Below, piece by piece: positions 10,781 to 22,711 of a stretch of DNA of 64,000 bases (positions are counted from its first letter, which is position 1; the number at the start of each line of letters is the position of its first letter). The stretch is from positions 186,001 through 250,000 of the forward strand of contig CM074144.1 in assembly GCA_037178625.1 (NCBI GenBank). The letters run 5' to 3'. Position numbers and translations under genes: made by a program. The notes under the pieces are model-generated. The model worked only from the letters and a program-made list of their open reading frames with translations, did no database searches and was not told the DNA's origin. The stretch is from Skeletonema tropicum. Lineage: Eukaryota; Bacillariophyta; Thalassiosirophyceae; Thalassiosirales; Thalassiosiraceae.

Positions 10781-11922
10781 GATAATGATAATTTATAATG
10801 ATGATTTGTCGATCGTTGAGCCAAGAGTTGTTAGCAGCCAGCTGATGTAGTGAATCGAAGCAGTTCGCTACTTATATGATGATAGGAATGCTGTTAGTTC
10901 ATGAATCAGCATGCATGCAATCGATCATCAATGTGTCGTTCTCTCTCTTTTTAGCAGTCGGGAGTCAGTCGGACGGCTCCCTCAGCTCCGAAACAAACGA
11001 TCAATTCGACAACTCTGACTGATAAAGATGAGGTCGACGAAGCTATGGCTCGACTCTCTAGCTGCTATTATCGAGCTCTATCATTGTGCGGCCATCGAAG
11101 TCGACGGCGCTGATCGATAGATGTGTCTCAGCGTGTCGGGAGTTTGTCAATCTCTGTGGCGTAAGTTAGTAAGCTCCTTCGAGACCGCAGCCGCAGCTCA
11201 ACAAAAATGACTGTGGCCGTACAATACATACCTTGTCTCCTCTCTAGAGCGGTCCAATGAAGGCAATGAGTGGCGTTTTGGAAAGCCCTTGAGCAGCTCC
11301 TATCGATTAATGATAGAATCAGCCTGATATTGGACGACTTTTGTTCAATCGATCCAGCTGGAAAACGGGATTACTTTCTGCCCACAGCTCGGCCACTCTA
11401 CAATAGATTTCCAGAGCCAAGGGTTCAAATTCGACCAAAAAATACGATATGGCAACGATTTGGAAATCACTAAAATCTAACGATATATAATCATAGCTCG
11501 GGAAGTGGGCCCTCACACACTCTTCGTTTTGAAGACACTTCTGGCATGCTCTCTAAGATCCAGACAGTTGGTCTACGTCGAAAATTCAAACACTGCGCTG
11601 GAGACACTTGCTGCAATGGGTTGAAGAACATGAACTTCTTAGTTACATGGACGTTATTTATCTCCTTGAATTTATTTAGTTTACTTGGGCTTTTACGAAG
11701 TTTCCCATCTTCATGCCTGGAAGATCTGCTGTTAAAAAGGAAAGCTGATACTTCTTATACTTGCTTGTTATGAGGCAGTAGGACAAGGAAGCCGGATTAC
11801 TGGGGCCTGAAATTAGCAATCAATACTCCAACCTTTCATCTACTTACAGGTGGATCTCGATTAGAAGCCCCAAACTCGAGTCTATAGATTGCACATTAAC
11901 TGCTCGAAAACGATCAAGTTGT
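10781..11922. other. Intergenic region upstream of the helicase gene
   Basis: No convincing coding sequence is seen; the ORFs at 11270-11473 and 11546-11773 are short and featureless. The segment contains one copy of a roughly 200-bp repeat (10894-11080) and probably the helicase promoter. Confidence 0.5.
10894..11080 (+). repeat. Direct repeat, copy 1
   Basis: It begins with TTAGTTCATGAATCAGCATG and shares long blocks with 13121-13326, including CTCTCTTTTTAGCAGTC, CAGTCGGACGGCTCC and GAAGCTATGGCTCGACT. Scattered substitutions and small indels separate the copies. It lies just upstream of the helicase start. Confidence 0.8.
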
Positions 11923-12519
11923 CTAACCAAATATTGAATAACGTTGAAAGCAAGCTTTATCCCCCAGGCAGCAGAGATATCCCATAATAGAGAGTCGTCG
12001 GTGAAGCGAGGTATCATCTCCAATCCTCTTCATCGTCACTATTATGTACTTTCTTCTCCTTCTGACTCCCCCCCCTTCGGAAGAGGACCCTTCCGAGTAC
12101 GACGACGTCTCGTGCTCATCTTCATCTTCGTCCTCTCCCACTTCAAACGTATGTGATGGCAATGCGAGAAAAGGTAGGACATAATTCAACACAATATTTT
12201 GAGGCAAAGCAAGCTCTGGAGGGTCATTTCAGCCTCATTCAATATGTGCTGATGCTGTCCTTGGTAGTGTGGACGATAATATTGCCGATAACTGATCTAA
12301 TCCACGTCCTTATCGCCCCCGGGGCCTTGTCCCCCAAATCATAATCATCCCACCCACCATCATCCCCAGCATTGGTATCGGGAAAAGAATCTGATTGGTT
12401 GAATCAATTTCGTCGTTCATGTCATTTTTCCATTCCTCTAAACTGTAAAACGGCGATAATTTGGTGTACTTTTCCCCATCAACCAGATCATCAACGTGCT
12501 TCAAACTTTCACACCCCAT
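11923..12519 (-). pseudogene. Broken unknown gene with acidic segment
   Basis: On the minus strand, frame pieces read consecutively: 'KHVDDLVDGEKYTKLSPF' and 'LEEWKNDMNDE' (12519 downwards), then in another frame 'GGWDDYDLGDKAPGAIRTW' and 'SVIGNIIVHTTKDSIS', then in a third frame 'PPELALPQNIVLNYVLPFL' and 'ALPSHTFEVGEDEDEDE'. Each piece looks coding, but stops and frame changes near 12380 and 12230 separate them. No domain is recognised. I interpret it as a pseudogene, or a gene with assembly indels, of a family I cannot name. Confidence 0.4.
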
Positions 12520-14382
12520 GAATATATCATATTATCAGTAGAAATCATTAATGGAAGGGTATGTAATTCGTTCAAGAGAGCGACAGTTCAAGAATATGCC
12601 CCCGCCCGTGATCTATTCCTTCCAGCTTCCTAGTACCAAAATTTGCATCCGACAGGACTCTCTACATTTACAGAATGCCCACACGACTCAACTATCCTGT
12701 GGCGGATGGTAGGTTGATGAGATTCTCAAAGTAAGAGTAGCAGTAACGGAATGCATGTATTGTTGAATTATGATTTCCAGCTTTTGCCACATTCTACATA
12801 ACGTGAGGGGGCTTGACAAAACAATCGAATGCAGCGTAATCTACAATTTAGACGGAAGGAGGGGGCAGAACTGTAACATGCCACATGTTCAAAATCTTCT
12901 CTCGACACTGTTGGCATGGCAAAAAGGACTTTACGATGTTTTAGGATGATATGGTCGAATGCCCCAACGCAGAACGACTATACAGGAAACATCTGTAAGG
13001 TGATATATGCGTTGCATTCCGAGAGGAATAACTTCACCCTCTTCATCCCCCTGTAGATGTACGTAATAATACTATTATCGCCCACGGCCGCCATGATGGT
13101 AATAGCTATCCTCAATCGCATTAGTTCATGAATCAGCATGTATCCAATCGATCATCAAGCATCAAGTGCTTCGTGCTTCTCTCTTTTTAGCAGTCACTTA
13201 GTCAGTCGGACGGCTCCTCAGCTCGAAACGAACGATCAATTCGATAACTCGGTCCGCTGCAGCAGATAAGCAAGATGAAGCTATGGCTCGACTAACTGCT
13301 ATCTGCTATCGGCTATCGAGCTCTTGACAGCTAGCTCCAATACAAGGCTTCACAGGCTCTACATAGGCTGGCTCGTAAGCTACCTTTCTTTCGTTGTCCA
13401 ATGGCGCCAAATCTGTACGTGGGAATCAATACGTGGCCAGACTCCCAGCGACGCAGGTCGAAAACTCACAGATTTTTTTCAATGCCTTCGTTCAAGAAAT
13501 CGACCACTACTATTCAACAGTAAGTAAACATACAGATCTTTATTAGTTCGACTTATTACTTTGGTAGATACATCGTAAGGCAGTCAATCACTGTAATCGA
13601 TCTGGAGTATATTCGTGACGGTTTTGGTTTTTCAAGGCCTTGATTTTAGGGAGGTGAGTGTAATCCCGGAGCTTGGATCGCGGCTCTTTTGGGGGGTCGT
13701 AAGGATGTTGTGACCAGCAAGCCTTGAATTATGTGTGTCCCTTGCCTTTTGAGGCGTGTCGATGTGATAGACACGATGATCGATGACAGTGGTTGATGAG
13801 TTGATGATATTGGGCTCGGCGGAGGCTTTGTGAGTCAAGGACAAGTACGATCAAGCTTCATGCTTAGCGGCCTTATTTACACGTCGTCGTTGCGGGGGAG
13901 GCTCGGGCCTGACTCGGCCGCACAATGCCACTTCTTGGAACCACTGCCTCAGGGAGTCGCCCTTGTCCCATATCAAGTCAATTATTACTGCTGACATGCC
14001 TCGGGAGTAACAAGGCTCGGGCATATTTTCATGCGAAAGTTACGAGCTCCCCCTTTATCAACTCGCTCGCTCTAGCACACAAAACATGATGATGGGGGAG
14101 AGCCTGCCTGGGAGGAACACACCCCTGTTATTGGATGAAATTCACGTCATTACTCAAAGGCTCACACTAACTTATCTCCCCATGTTCTCTTATTATTATT
14201 ACAGCCGACAATATATCACCCTTGCTCGATAGAAGCAAATAACTACACATCATTGAGAAAGAAGCATAAAAAAAGACTTTGCTCTTTCATCATTATTTAA
14301 TACACACCCTGCCCTTCAGTCACATTGCACACAAGACAACAAACTCTCCAAGGGGGCAACAACAATCACAATAGCAACAATC
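12520..14382. other. Intergenic, repeat-bearing
   Basis: No supported gene. It contains the second copy of the direct repeat (13121-13326). The last 100-200 bp are A-rich and likely hold the promoter and 5' UTR of the zinc-finger/PHD gene. Confidence 0.5.
13121..13326 (+). repeat. Direct repeat, copy 2
   Basis: Same orientation as 10894-11080 and about 2.2 kb away. Shared blocks include TTAGTTCATGAATCAGCATG, TTCTCTCTTTTTAGCAGTC and ATGAAGCTATGGCTCGACT. It could be paired LTR remnants or a duplicated promoter fragment; no coding sequence of a retroelement lies between. Confidence 0.8.
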
Positions 14383-17052
14383 ATGTCCACCACTGATACT
14401 GCCACCCGTACCAAAAAAGGACACTGTGGTCATCCAGGCTGCTACACGTGCCCTCTTTGCCCGTGGTAAATGCTACCGTCATGATATGGAAGAACGAGGC
14501 TTACGCAAGAAGGAAGAAGAGGATGACAACAACAATAAAGTGCAACCATCATCATCATCATCCTCCAACAATAATAATACTCCCACTACTTGTACACCCG
14601 CCTCAAAACAACGATCATCATCATCCAACAACAATACCGGAAGTTCTTCCTCCTCCTTCAAGGATAAACACAAACAACCACTCTGCATCTGTCCCGAATG
14701 TGACAAGAAATTAACTTCCATGAGGGGATTCTTTGGTCATTATGGGGTGAAGCATAGGACTCAGGTCAATCATGATGAGATTACCTATGCTTGTCCGTTT
14801 TGTGTTTTGGATCCGAATGATGAGGAGGTGGATTTTGAGGTGTTTGAGAGTACGGAGGAGTTGGTGAGTATGTAGATGTATATAGTTTTGGATTATGTGT
14901 TTGTTGTTGTTGTTGTTGTTGTGTGTTATTGTTAATTATCATTTATTGGGTTGAAGGTTGAATGGTCATCTACTAACTCAACTATTTATTGCCGTGTTAT
15001 TTAATATATATATATATAAACTACTACCACAGGAAACTCATGTGGAGAAGGAACACAAGGGATGCTCACTCCTATCCGCAGATACCATCATCAATGCATC
15101 TCCGTCGGAAAATTCCATTGCCTCCTCTCGACCCAAGAGGAACAGCAGCAACAACAGCACCACCGCCGAGCAGGCTACTGCTGCTGCTACTGTACAAGTG
15201 GGTCCAACTGGACGGCCCAAACGTACCCCACCACAAGCCAAACTATATGAACCGGGAGAATCCGCCTCTTCTGGGAAAAAGTCCTCTTCTCGTGAGTCAT
15301 CGTCCACATCTGCCACCAAGAAGACGAAGGCAAAACAAAGCCTCCCCCTTTGCAAATGTCCCAGTTGTGACAAGGTCCTCGCCCCTCAGGGTATTTATGG
15401 ACACTTTGGTCGAGTTCACTCTGGTCAACTTGACAATGGAGACGTGAGTCGATTCGAGTGGAGTAAGGTACGGTACGCCTGTCCCTTTTGTCCCTCGTCG
15501 GATAAACCCAAGATTTTCAGCTCGTTGGATACATTGGAGACACACGTGGAGAAAAATCATGCTGTATGTGAGATTATTCGGCCCAATATGAATCCCAAGG
15601 GAGCGGCCATGAAGTCGGATAAGGAGTTGGCTGCGGCGACGAAGAGTAGGGAACAGTCTACTGTGAGGAAGAGTGAGAGGGAACGTCAGCAACGTCGTAC
15701 GTCGTTCCGTAGTAGTACTGAGGATTATGAGGAGGTGGTGCCAGTAGAGGTGAAGCCGACGTATGATTGTCCCAAATGTGACAAGAAGGGCATGACGAAG
15801 CAGGGATTGCATACTCATTATGGTATGGTGCACGGTGGGAAGGTGAACATGAAGCAAGTCAAGGTGCATCGACCGGGGGGCAAAAGTAGTCGACGAGCTG
15901 CTGCGAAGAAGGCGGCTGCGAAACAGGACGCCACCACCGACGATGACAGCGGAGATGGGTATCGTATTGGGCCGTGGACAGATGAGGAGCATGATTCCTT
16001 TATCGAAGGTCACAAGAAATATGGGAATAGGTGGAAGCTCATTTCGGAAGAGTTTGTGCCCACCCGTGATGCCAAGCAAATTGGAAGTCATGCTCTGAAC
16101 TACTTTACTACGAGGGGGCAATGGAATGGAGGGAGGAGTAATACGGCGAGTCAAGAGTGGGGGGAGGAATCATCGGTTGCGGAAGAAAGTGTGGAACAAC
16201 GCCCCGTGAGGACAAAGAGGGGACACAAGAGGGGAGAAAAGCAAGCTGCAGTCCATTCGTCGGAAGAGGGGGAAGAAGATAGTAGTGAAGTGAGTGATGA
16301 CGGAAACTCTGGTTATTGTATCGTGTGCTACGATGGTGGTGAAATTATCTGCTGTAGCAAATGCCCTCGAGCATATCACTCGAAATGTCTTGCCAAGGAT
16401 GGTGGTAATTCAGTCAGTATCGATTCCCTGCCTCGGAATTGGCGATGCAAGCGCTGCAAAAGAGACAAAGAAGTCCAGATGGGAGAAGAGCTGGCGAATA
16501 AGTTTTATGCATTTGGAGACAAGAAGATCCGCTCCGCATATGCAGATTACAAGGGTTGCTCAGACTTTGCCACTTGCTGCGCATTGCTTAGTATGATCTC
16601 TGAGATTCTTACCAAGTTGAAGAATTATGACTATGGATATTACTTCTCCGAGCCAGTTGATATGGAGAGCGTCACTGATTATCTTGACTTTGTGGATACT
16701 CCGATGGATTACAATATCATCTCCTGAAAGATTGGAGAGTGGTACCTATGCCGACCACATCATTTCTACCGACGGAGAGAAGAGTATTATGGAGGATATC
16801 CTTCTTCATGTCTTGTGCGATATCGACAGGGTTCATCGCAATTGTAAGGTGTACAACGAGCAGGGCGCCTGCGGAACTAAGTCAATTCTAAGGGTGGGTG
16901 AGATTCACCGCTCGAAGTGGAATGCATTTTTTCGCCAGTATATTGCAGATCGGCTCCCAGAAAAGGTGAAAGATGATTATCACGACTTTCGACAAAAAGG
17001 CGAGTTTGGAGGCAAAGGTGCAGCATCTAAGAGGAAGAAAGAGACGATCTAG
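14383..17052 (+). CDS. Zinc-finger/Myb/PHD/bromodomain chromatin protein, frame-interrupted
   Basis: The ATG at 14383 opens a frame with a Cys-rich start ('CGHPGCYTCPLCP') that hits TAA at 14464. The next frame continues to a GTGAGT donor after 14863; exon 2 begins at 15033. Visible domains in order: three similar C2H2-type fingers ('CPECDKK...HYGVKH', 'CPSCDKV...HFGRVH', 'CPKCDKK...HYGMVH'), a SHAQKYF-type Myb/SANT repeat ('GPWTDEEHDSFIEGHKKYG', 'SHALNYF'), a PHD finger ('CIVCYDGGEIICCSKCP' to 'WRCKRC') and a bromodomain ('EPVDMESVTDYL', 'PMDYNIIS'). The bromodomain crosses a TGA at 16725 by +1 into 'ERLESGTY' and runs to 17052. The combination implies a nuclear reader of histone marks and DNA. 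It may be a decaying gene, or intact if the breaks are assembly errors. It probably continues into the next feature. Confidence 0.7.
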
Positions 17053-19425
17053 TCAAGGAGAAGAACAGCGAAAATCCAAGAGGGCAAAGCAGGACGCTTC
17101 AACATCTGCGCTGCTCCTCACAGCTGGCCAAGTTTCAGCACTGGAACATGTCTTTTTTGCTTCTCCTGCCGTGTTGCAACAGGAATCAGATGCGGAAGAC
17201 GCCAAGGCCCAAGCTTCTCTTGGTGATGCATCAAGCTTCTCGGCAAGTATTTCAACTGAGCTATCGAAGAGTTTTGGGCCAGAGAGGGTGTCGTCAACCT
17301 TGATGGATGGTACCAGAGCATCTACGCGCAGCACCGCATCTAGGACGGAAAGCACGGCAAACCAGAAGAGTTGGTTTGAACGCCTTCGTGACTTGAAGGT
17401 TTACAAAATTTCCCATGGGACTGCAGTATGCACCCCAGCCATCAATGAGAAGCTTTATCACTGGAGACTGCGCCAACGCAAGCGATACCATTTGACTTTG
17501 AATCGCCTTCCTCAGTTGAGATCTGAAGAGAGCCAAGCTATTTTAAATGGGAGGAACGAGGATAGGCACTGGCTTCCTAACTGTTCCCGAGATGAAGGGC
17601 GTTTATTCCCTCTCTTCAACACCGATGACTACAATCAAGCCGAGGAACTCTGCATTCAACTCAACTGACGGTTGGACGATTCCCTTTATCCGCGAAGAAG
17701 ATGTCTCGCCTGATAATCAGACTGCAGCTCTTCTGCGCACTCAGCACGAACTGACTCTATCCGGTCCCAGAGTCGGTTAGAGGTTCTCCCCGCAATTATT
17801 GGAATTGGTATCGTACTTCCCTATTTTGGGACGAGTGCATGGAGGGTTTACGCTTCTTTTTTGATGAACATCAGCATACTATTGTTCCTCGTTCCGACCC
17901 AGAGCCAATCTTTCCTCTTTGGGTAGAAAGCCAGCGTGCCAAGTTTCTGCTGCAGCAGGATGGGGTATGGTCGGGTTTAACCACTGGCCAGATTAATGCG
18001 CTGAAAGAGGTGAAGATTGCTGACTTTAGCACGTTGTGCGACGAAGATGAGGATATGGAAGGTGACGAGAATTCCTACGGTCCCGATTATGAAGAAGGGA
18101 GGAATGGAAGGAAGATGAACGTGGATTCAGAGTCCAAGAAGTCGTGGGGCGCTCATCTCAATGACTTTAAATTGTGGTACGAAAGTCTCTCGGAAGAGGA
18201 GAAGCCACACGCTGCTGACTTGCTTGCGCAGACTGACTGGTCAGATTATTCCTGGTGCTGGAGACAATGTCATGCAGCTTCAGCGCTCCTTTGCGGTACG
18301 CCCAATGTGAAAGGAATAACCATGAGCGTCAAAAAGCTCAAGCTTTTGGCAAGGGCTGGTTTCTTTCGAGCCTTCCCGTACAACGGAAGAGAAAGTTTGG
18401 TGGATGAAGATGATTACGAAGGTAATGATGCTTTCGATTCCACGTTCCATACGTTGGAGGATTTTTCCATTAAATATGGATCTACTCACATTCCTGATTG
18501 GTACGACTGTGATGCTGCTTTCCGCATGTGGATTTCTGCTTTGCACAATGGCATTGTCAACTTCGCCAAGGGAGACGCATGTGTGCTATCTACTCCGCAA
18601 ATTGAAAGGTTGATCTTGATTGGATTCTGCAATGACCGCGATGATTTGTCAAATCTCTCGAGAGGAGACGTCATTTGGTTGAAGAATCTTTTCGAGCTCA
18701 AGAGATATCGTGATTTGTTTGGTGACTGCAATGTTACAAGTGACTTCCCTCATCTTTATGAATGGGTCAACGAGCAAAAAGAGCTCTTCAGACTAACAAG
18801 GGCAGGAAAGAGAGATATGATTCATGCGTCAAGGCTTGAAATGTTGAGAGATGCGGGGGTCGACTTCTTCACTGGAGAATGCTTACCCAACACTGTTAGC
18901 GAGAAAGAAGTCAGAAATTTCTGTCATTTCATTTCGTCTGCCGACAACATTGCAGCTGACGAAAACACCACCCACAATGACCTCTACTGGAAGGGAAGGC
19001 AGTTCAGTAAAGATTTCGAGGCCTTGAAGAGCCGAGGGACTTCTTCTGTTCTCGCCAATGAGCACGAGGAGTTGTATCGTTGGTTTGTTGAACGACGTGG
19101 TAAATTGCTGTTGCTCCAAAAGAGATCAGGCGATGGATCGTTGTGGGATAACTATTTTGAGCGACTCGCCATGTTCAAAGCCGCAGAGGGGCACTTGAAC
19201 ATACCAGATGACTATCCCGACAAGTCACTCTTGATGTGGCTATCGCGTCAGCAAGATATCCTTCATTTGTACAGCGCTGGTCAACCTTTGGAAATTCTTC
19301 CTACTCAATTGAAGAAGTTGATTGCCATCGGAGTGTGTGAATCTAAGCGAGTGGGTCCAGCAGTGAAAATGAGCTCTAGGACGATGAAGCGCAAGTTCCC
19401 TTCGAAAAAGGTAGTGCTTGGCTAA
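17053..19425 (+). CDS. Helicase-associated (HA) repeat region, probable continuation
   Basis: Coding frames continue without a new promoter-like gap: frame from 16973 to 17668, a short piece to about 17780, then a 528-codon frame to 19425. Junctions at 17050, 17666 and 17778 each need +1. The long part contains HA-domain-like units ('FERLAMFKAAEGHLNIPDDY' then 'LLMWLSRQQDI'; 'LEDFSIKYGSTHIPDWY' then 'AFRMWISAL'; 'LFELKRYRDLFGDCNV' then 'LYEWVNEQKEL'). HA repeats are expanded in diatoms, but their role is not well defined. Fused to the PHD/bromodomain part they would make one protein of roughly 1,600 residues. Alternatively it is a separate gene starting at the ATG at 17839. Confidence 0.65.
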
Positions 19426-19889
19426 GGGGAAATATTTCGTCCAGTAGATTTCTTATTAGGGGTAGCGAAACGAGATAGATTATAATTGTTTGACTATGTT
19501 AAGCTCCATATTCTGCCTGAATATCAAACCTCCGCCTTCTGGCATGAAATAATCACCTGCCGCTGCCAATTCTGAAGAAGGTACACCGTACAAATTAAGC
19601 CATTTCTAAATGCAGAAGCCAAAATAATCTAGCACTCTCAAACAAGAAAAACCAGTCTAATCACCAACGCAATGGAAGAAGCGTCGATCTATTGAAAGAA
19701 AACCCCATGACGATGTGAATGATCAGTGCAACGATTTAGAATCCATATGGATCGCAGAATGTGGGTGGTCATTAAATTTAAGATACCTTCTATTATCGAC
19801 TGTAGTACTAGTTTCGAGACTAGCAGGATCACAAAGGCTTTGAGAAGTGAGAAAACAGCTCACTCATCATCTGTGTATGTGATACCAGC

Positions 19890-20545
19890 GTCGTATGGGG
19901 CAACGTTTTCAGGCTGGCTGACTCTGGTACTTTGGGGGTCTCGTCTCGGTCCTCGGAAGATCACAAAGATGCAACTCTGGGCCACGAGGAAAGTGCATTG
20001 GCAATGATCTCCACCAATATTTGTCGCGAAGACTTCATGAAGTCCAAACAAGAATCAGCGCATGAGCCGCTTCTAGAGTGACCCATTGTAGTCGGCGGTG
20101 ATACTATACAAGCACATTAGCACTGCTCAGACGTTTGGCGTAAGTAGAAGCGAAAATACAGTCTCGTAGCTGATATGGGAGGTAGAGTGGGCCTGGCCGG
20201 CAGCACCTCATCCTACCAAATCGTATCTATCGTCGTCAGTACGCTTATGAGCCGCTTCTAGTGACCATTAGTCGGCAGTGATACTATGCACATTTGCACT
20301 GCTCAGACGTTTGGCGTCAGTAGAAGCGAAGATACAGTCTCGTAGCTGATATGAGAGGTCCAGTGTGGGCCAGCTGTGACAGTAATATAACAGGAATTTT
20401 AAAGTACGTCTGATTAGCCCTCGCAAATGCAATGATAGTACATCGGCAACTTGCTTTATCGGCCTCTGCACCGCTATCCACTGCAAATCAAAAGGTTAAT
20501 GCATTCATATAACCATACTGAATCTGTCTCTGAAGTGATGCGGAT
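19890..20545 (+). repeat. Segment A of a dispersed duplication
   Basis: Parts of this stretch recur at 21550-21870 in the same order and orientation. Shared blocks include GGCAACGTTTTCAGG (as GCGCAACGTTTTCAGG in the second copy), CATTGGC(A/G)ATG(A/G)TCTCCAC, AAAGTACGTCTGA, CACATCGGCAACTTG-like sequence and AATGCATTCATAT. The 20062-20385 tandem repeat lies inside A and is missing from B. Confidence 0.7.
20062..20385 (+). repeat. Two tandem copies of a ~140-bp repeat, 185-bp period
   Basis: The copies start at 20062 and 20247 with ATGAGCCGCTTCTAG and share TGCTCAGACGTTTGGCGT and ATACAGTCTCGTAGCTGATA. The spacing between copy starts is 185 bp. Confidence 0.9.
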
Positions 20546-21549
20546 TGATTCGCGGTCGGGAAGCATCCGGAGCAAAAAGCATGTTCATCATGTGTAGAAA
20601 CAGAGATAATGATGGCGAAGATAATGCGCGTAGAGCAGCGACGAACGAAGAAGATGAGGAGGAGGCCGTGTGGAGTGCGCAATAACTGGATGTAGGGTGG
20701 TCGGAAGATACCAATGAGCGAGGGTCGTCGTGTGGGAAGATGCATCTTTTCCATGCGATAGCCACCCAAGCATGATGCTGACGAAGTCGAGCAAAAGGAT
20801 ATATTTCCGAATGCTGCGCATGAGCTGGGAATACCAAGACGTCCGAAGCTGATTATTTATTTATTTATTTAGAAACGATAAGACATGGAACAAGAGGGCT
20901 AAGATCAAGATCACATAAGTTCGTGTCATAAATAATTTACATCTTTTGTATCAGAGATACTTTTCTACCTCCACTCCACCTCGCGACCCGAAGGTCATTC
21001 ACTTCTTCGCAACGGGTACTCATCGTACCTTCTTTTACTCTGGGTTGCTCAATCAGCCATCAAAACCGTAGAGGGGATCTGAATCATTTAACTCACCTGT
21101 AACTGTAATTTCGGCCATCGGCTGCCGGCCGCGGTCGTCAGAAAAGCGCTTGCTTCAAGGCACCGGCGATGCGTGTGGGTGAATGCTGTTGGGAGGCGGC
21201 GGTAGAATGCGGCCGGCCAGCGGAGGGCGGAGAGTTGGCTCGATGAAAGATAAATTATGAGCACAGCAAGTACAGCAGCAGCAGCAGCGGCATGTGGCTT
21301 GCGACAGCAATTTGCCATCCATGATGAAATGGATGGCTGTGAGAGCTCCTCATGATGCTATCTGTCGGCATGATTGAATGAAGAACAGGAAGAGATTAGT
21401 CGTCGGCGCCAGATTGTTTTAATTGTTGTGAGCTCTTTTTGTGACGAAATTTTTTTGTCACGTTTGAGCGACAAGTCGAGTACCGATTGCTATTCAATTT
21501 GAGTTTGAGGTTGAGGTTGAATGAGGTTGAGGTTGAAACTCATCACATT

Positions 21550-21870
21550 TTCGGCGCAACGTTTTCAGGATGTGGGATGCAACTCTGTTCACGCACGTTT
21601 GGGGGTGCAACTCTGGTCACTCTCCGATCAAGGTTACAAGGATGCAACTTTGGGTCACGGGGTCGCGGAAGAATAGTACATTGGCGATGGTCTCCACGCA
21701 ATACTTGTCGCAAGAGCTTGTAGTTCAAATTTGCTACGATAATATAACAGAAATTGTAAAGTACGTCTGACAAATTTGCTACGATAGCACATCGGCAACT
21801 TGATTCATCGGCCGCTGCACCGCTGTCTATGCATTCATATGAAGTGGTACGGATTGATGCGCCGTCTGAA
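21550..21870 (+). repeat. Segment B of the dispersed duplication
   Basis: Shorter relative of 19890-20545, lacking the internal tandem repeat. An internal duplication of CAAATTTGCTACGATA is present at about 21727 and 21777. Confidence 0.7.
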
Positions 21871-22711
21871 AGCGTCAGAATCACAAAGCGCTTTGTACTC
21901 GTTGCTCGACTTCCATGAGAACATATCACGACAGGCGACGTTGTCACATCTCTCACCGCCGAGAAAAGGCACAACGAATGACGCATATTCATCATAATAT
22001 ATTCACCCATGACTGGGGGTGTGTGTGCCACCCGCACTTTCGTCACTTGTTTTATTGCGTCTCTGACAAGTGAGTGTTACTGTTACAGCTCTCTGCAGGG
22101 CGACCCGTTCTTCCTCTTTCTCTGCGTTCTTCATGTTCATGAGATTTTGTCAGCATAAAGTCTGCATTTGCAAGTAAGAGGAGCTATTAAAACCCACACA
22201 CTAACAATGAGTATGAGTGCATGGTGGGATGAACAACGAAAAAATAATGGCAAGGGCGGCAGCAAACTCGAACCAACTATGTACGATACACCTGAGGAGT
22301 GAAGACCCCGTCTCGACTGTCCATCACCACAAAGAACCGAAATCAGTGATAGTACCTCTAGTACTTCAGATACGTTCGTCATTCAAAACTGCTTCAGTGA
22401 GGATGCTGTCTCTTTGGTTTGCGAACCTGCATTGTTTTGCAACGTCGCTAACTAGTTCCCACGTTGATGTATACGAAGGTTCGCATGGGCTTGGCACCAC
22501 TTTTCCGAGCTAAGGAATTAGGAATGCGAAATGAATGCGAACCTCTGCCTGCTTGGATGGACACGCTACCTGCAGTTAGTCCTGCAGTGTACCTTTGTTA
22601 ATCCTTCCACCATAAAAGTTGCATGCTCTTATTATGCTGTGATATTGTCGTTCTGGTGCGTGGATGTAGCCCTCCATCCACTCATACAGACCTGAACCAT
22701 ATTCCATCAGG

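Larger units (their letters stand above)
19426..22711. other. Gene-poor region of duplicated non-coding DNA
   Basis: Over 3 kb without a convincing gene; ORFs such as 20505-20837 on the minus strand and 21543-22046 lack domains. It contains a tandem 185-bp-period repeat and a segment duplicated about 1.4-1.7 kb apart, plus TTTA and GAGGTT short repeats around 20850 and 21505. Confidence 0.6.

Noticed and set aside
15297..16154. Minus-strand 285-codon ORF opposite the zinc-finger/Myb gene.
   Set aside because: It mirrors the well-supported plus-strand domains and has no motif of its own.
20505..20837. Minus-strand 110-codon ORF and overlapping frames in the repeat region.
   Set aside because: Three frames are open at once in a repeat-derived stretch; no domain and no continuity with neighbours.
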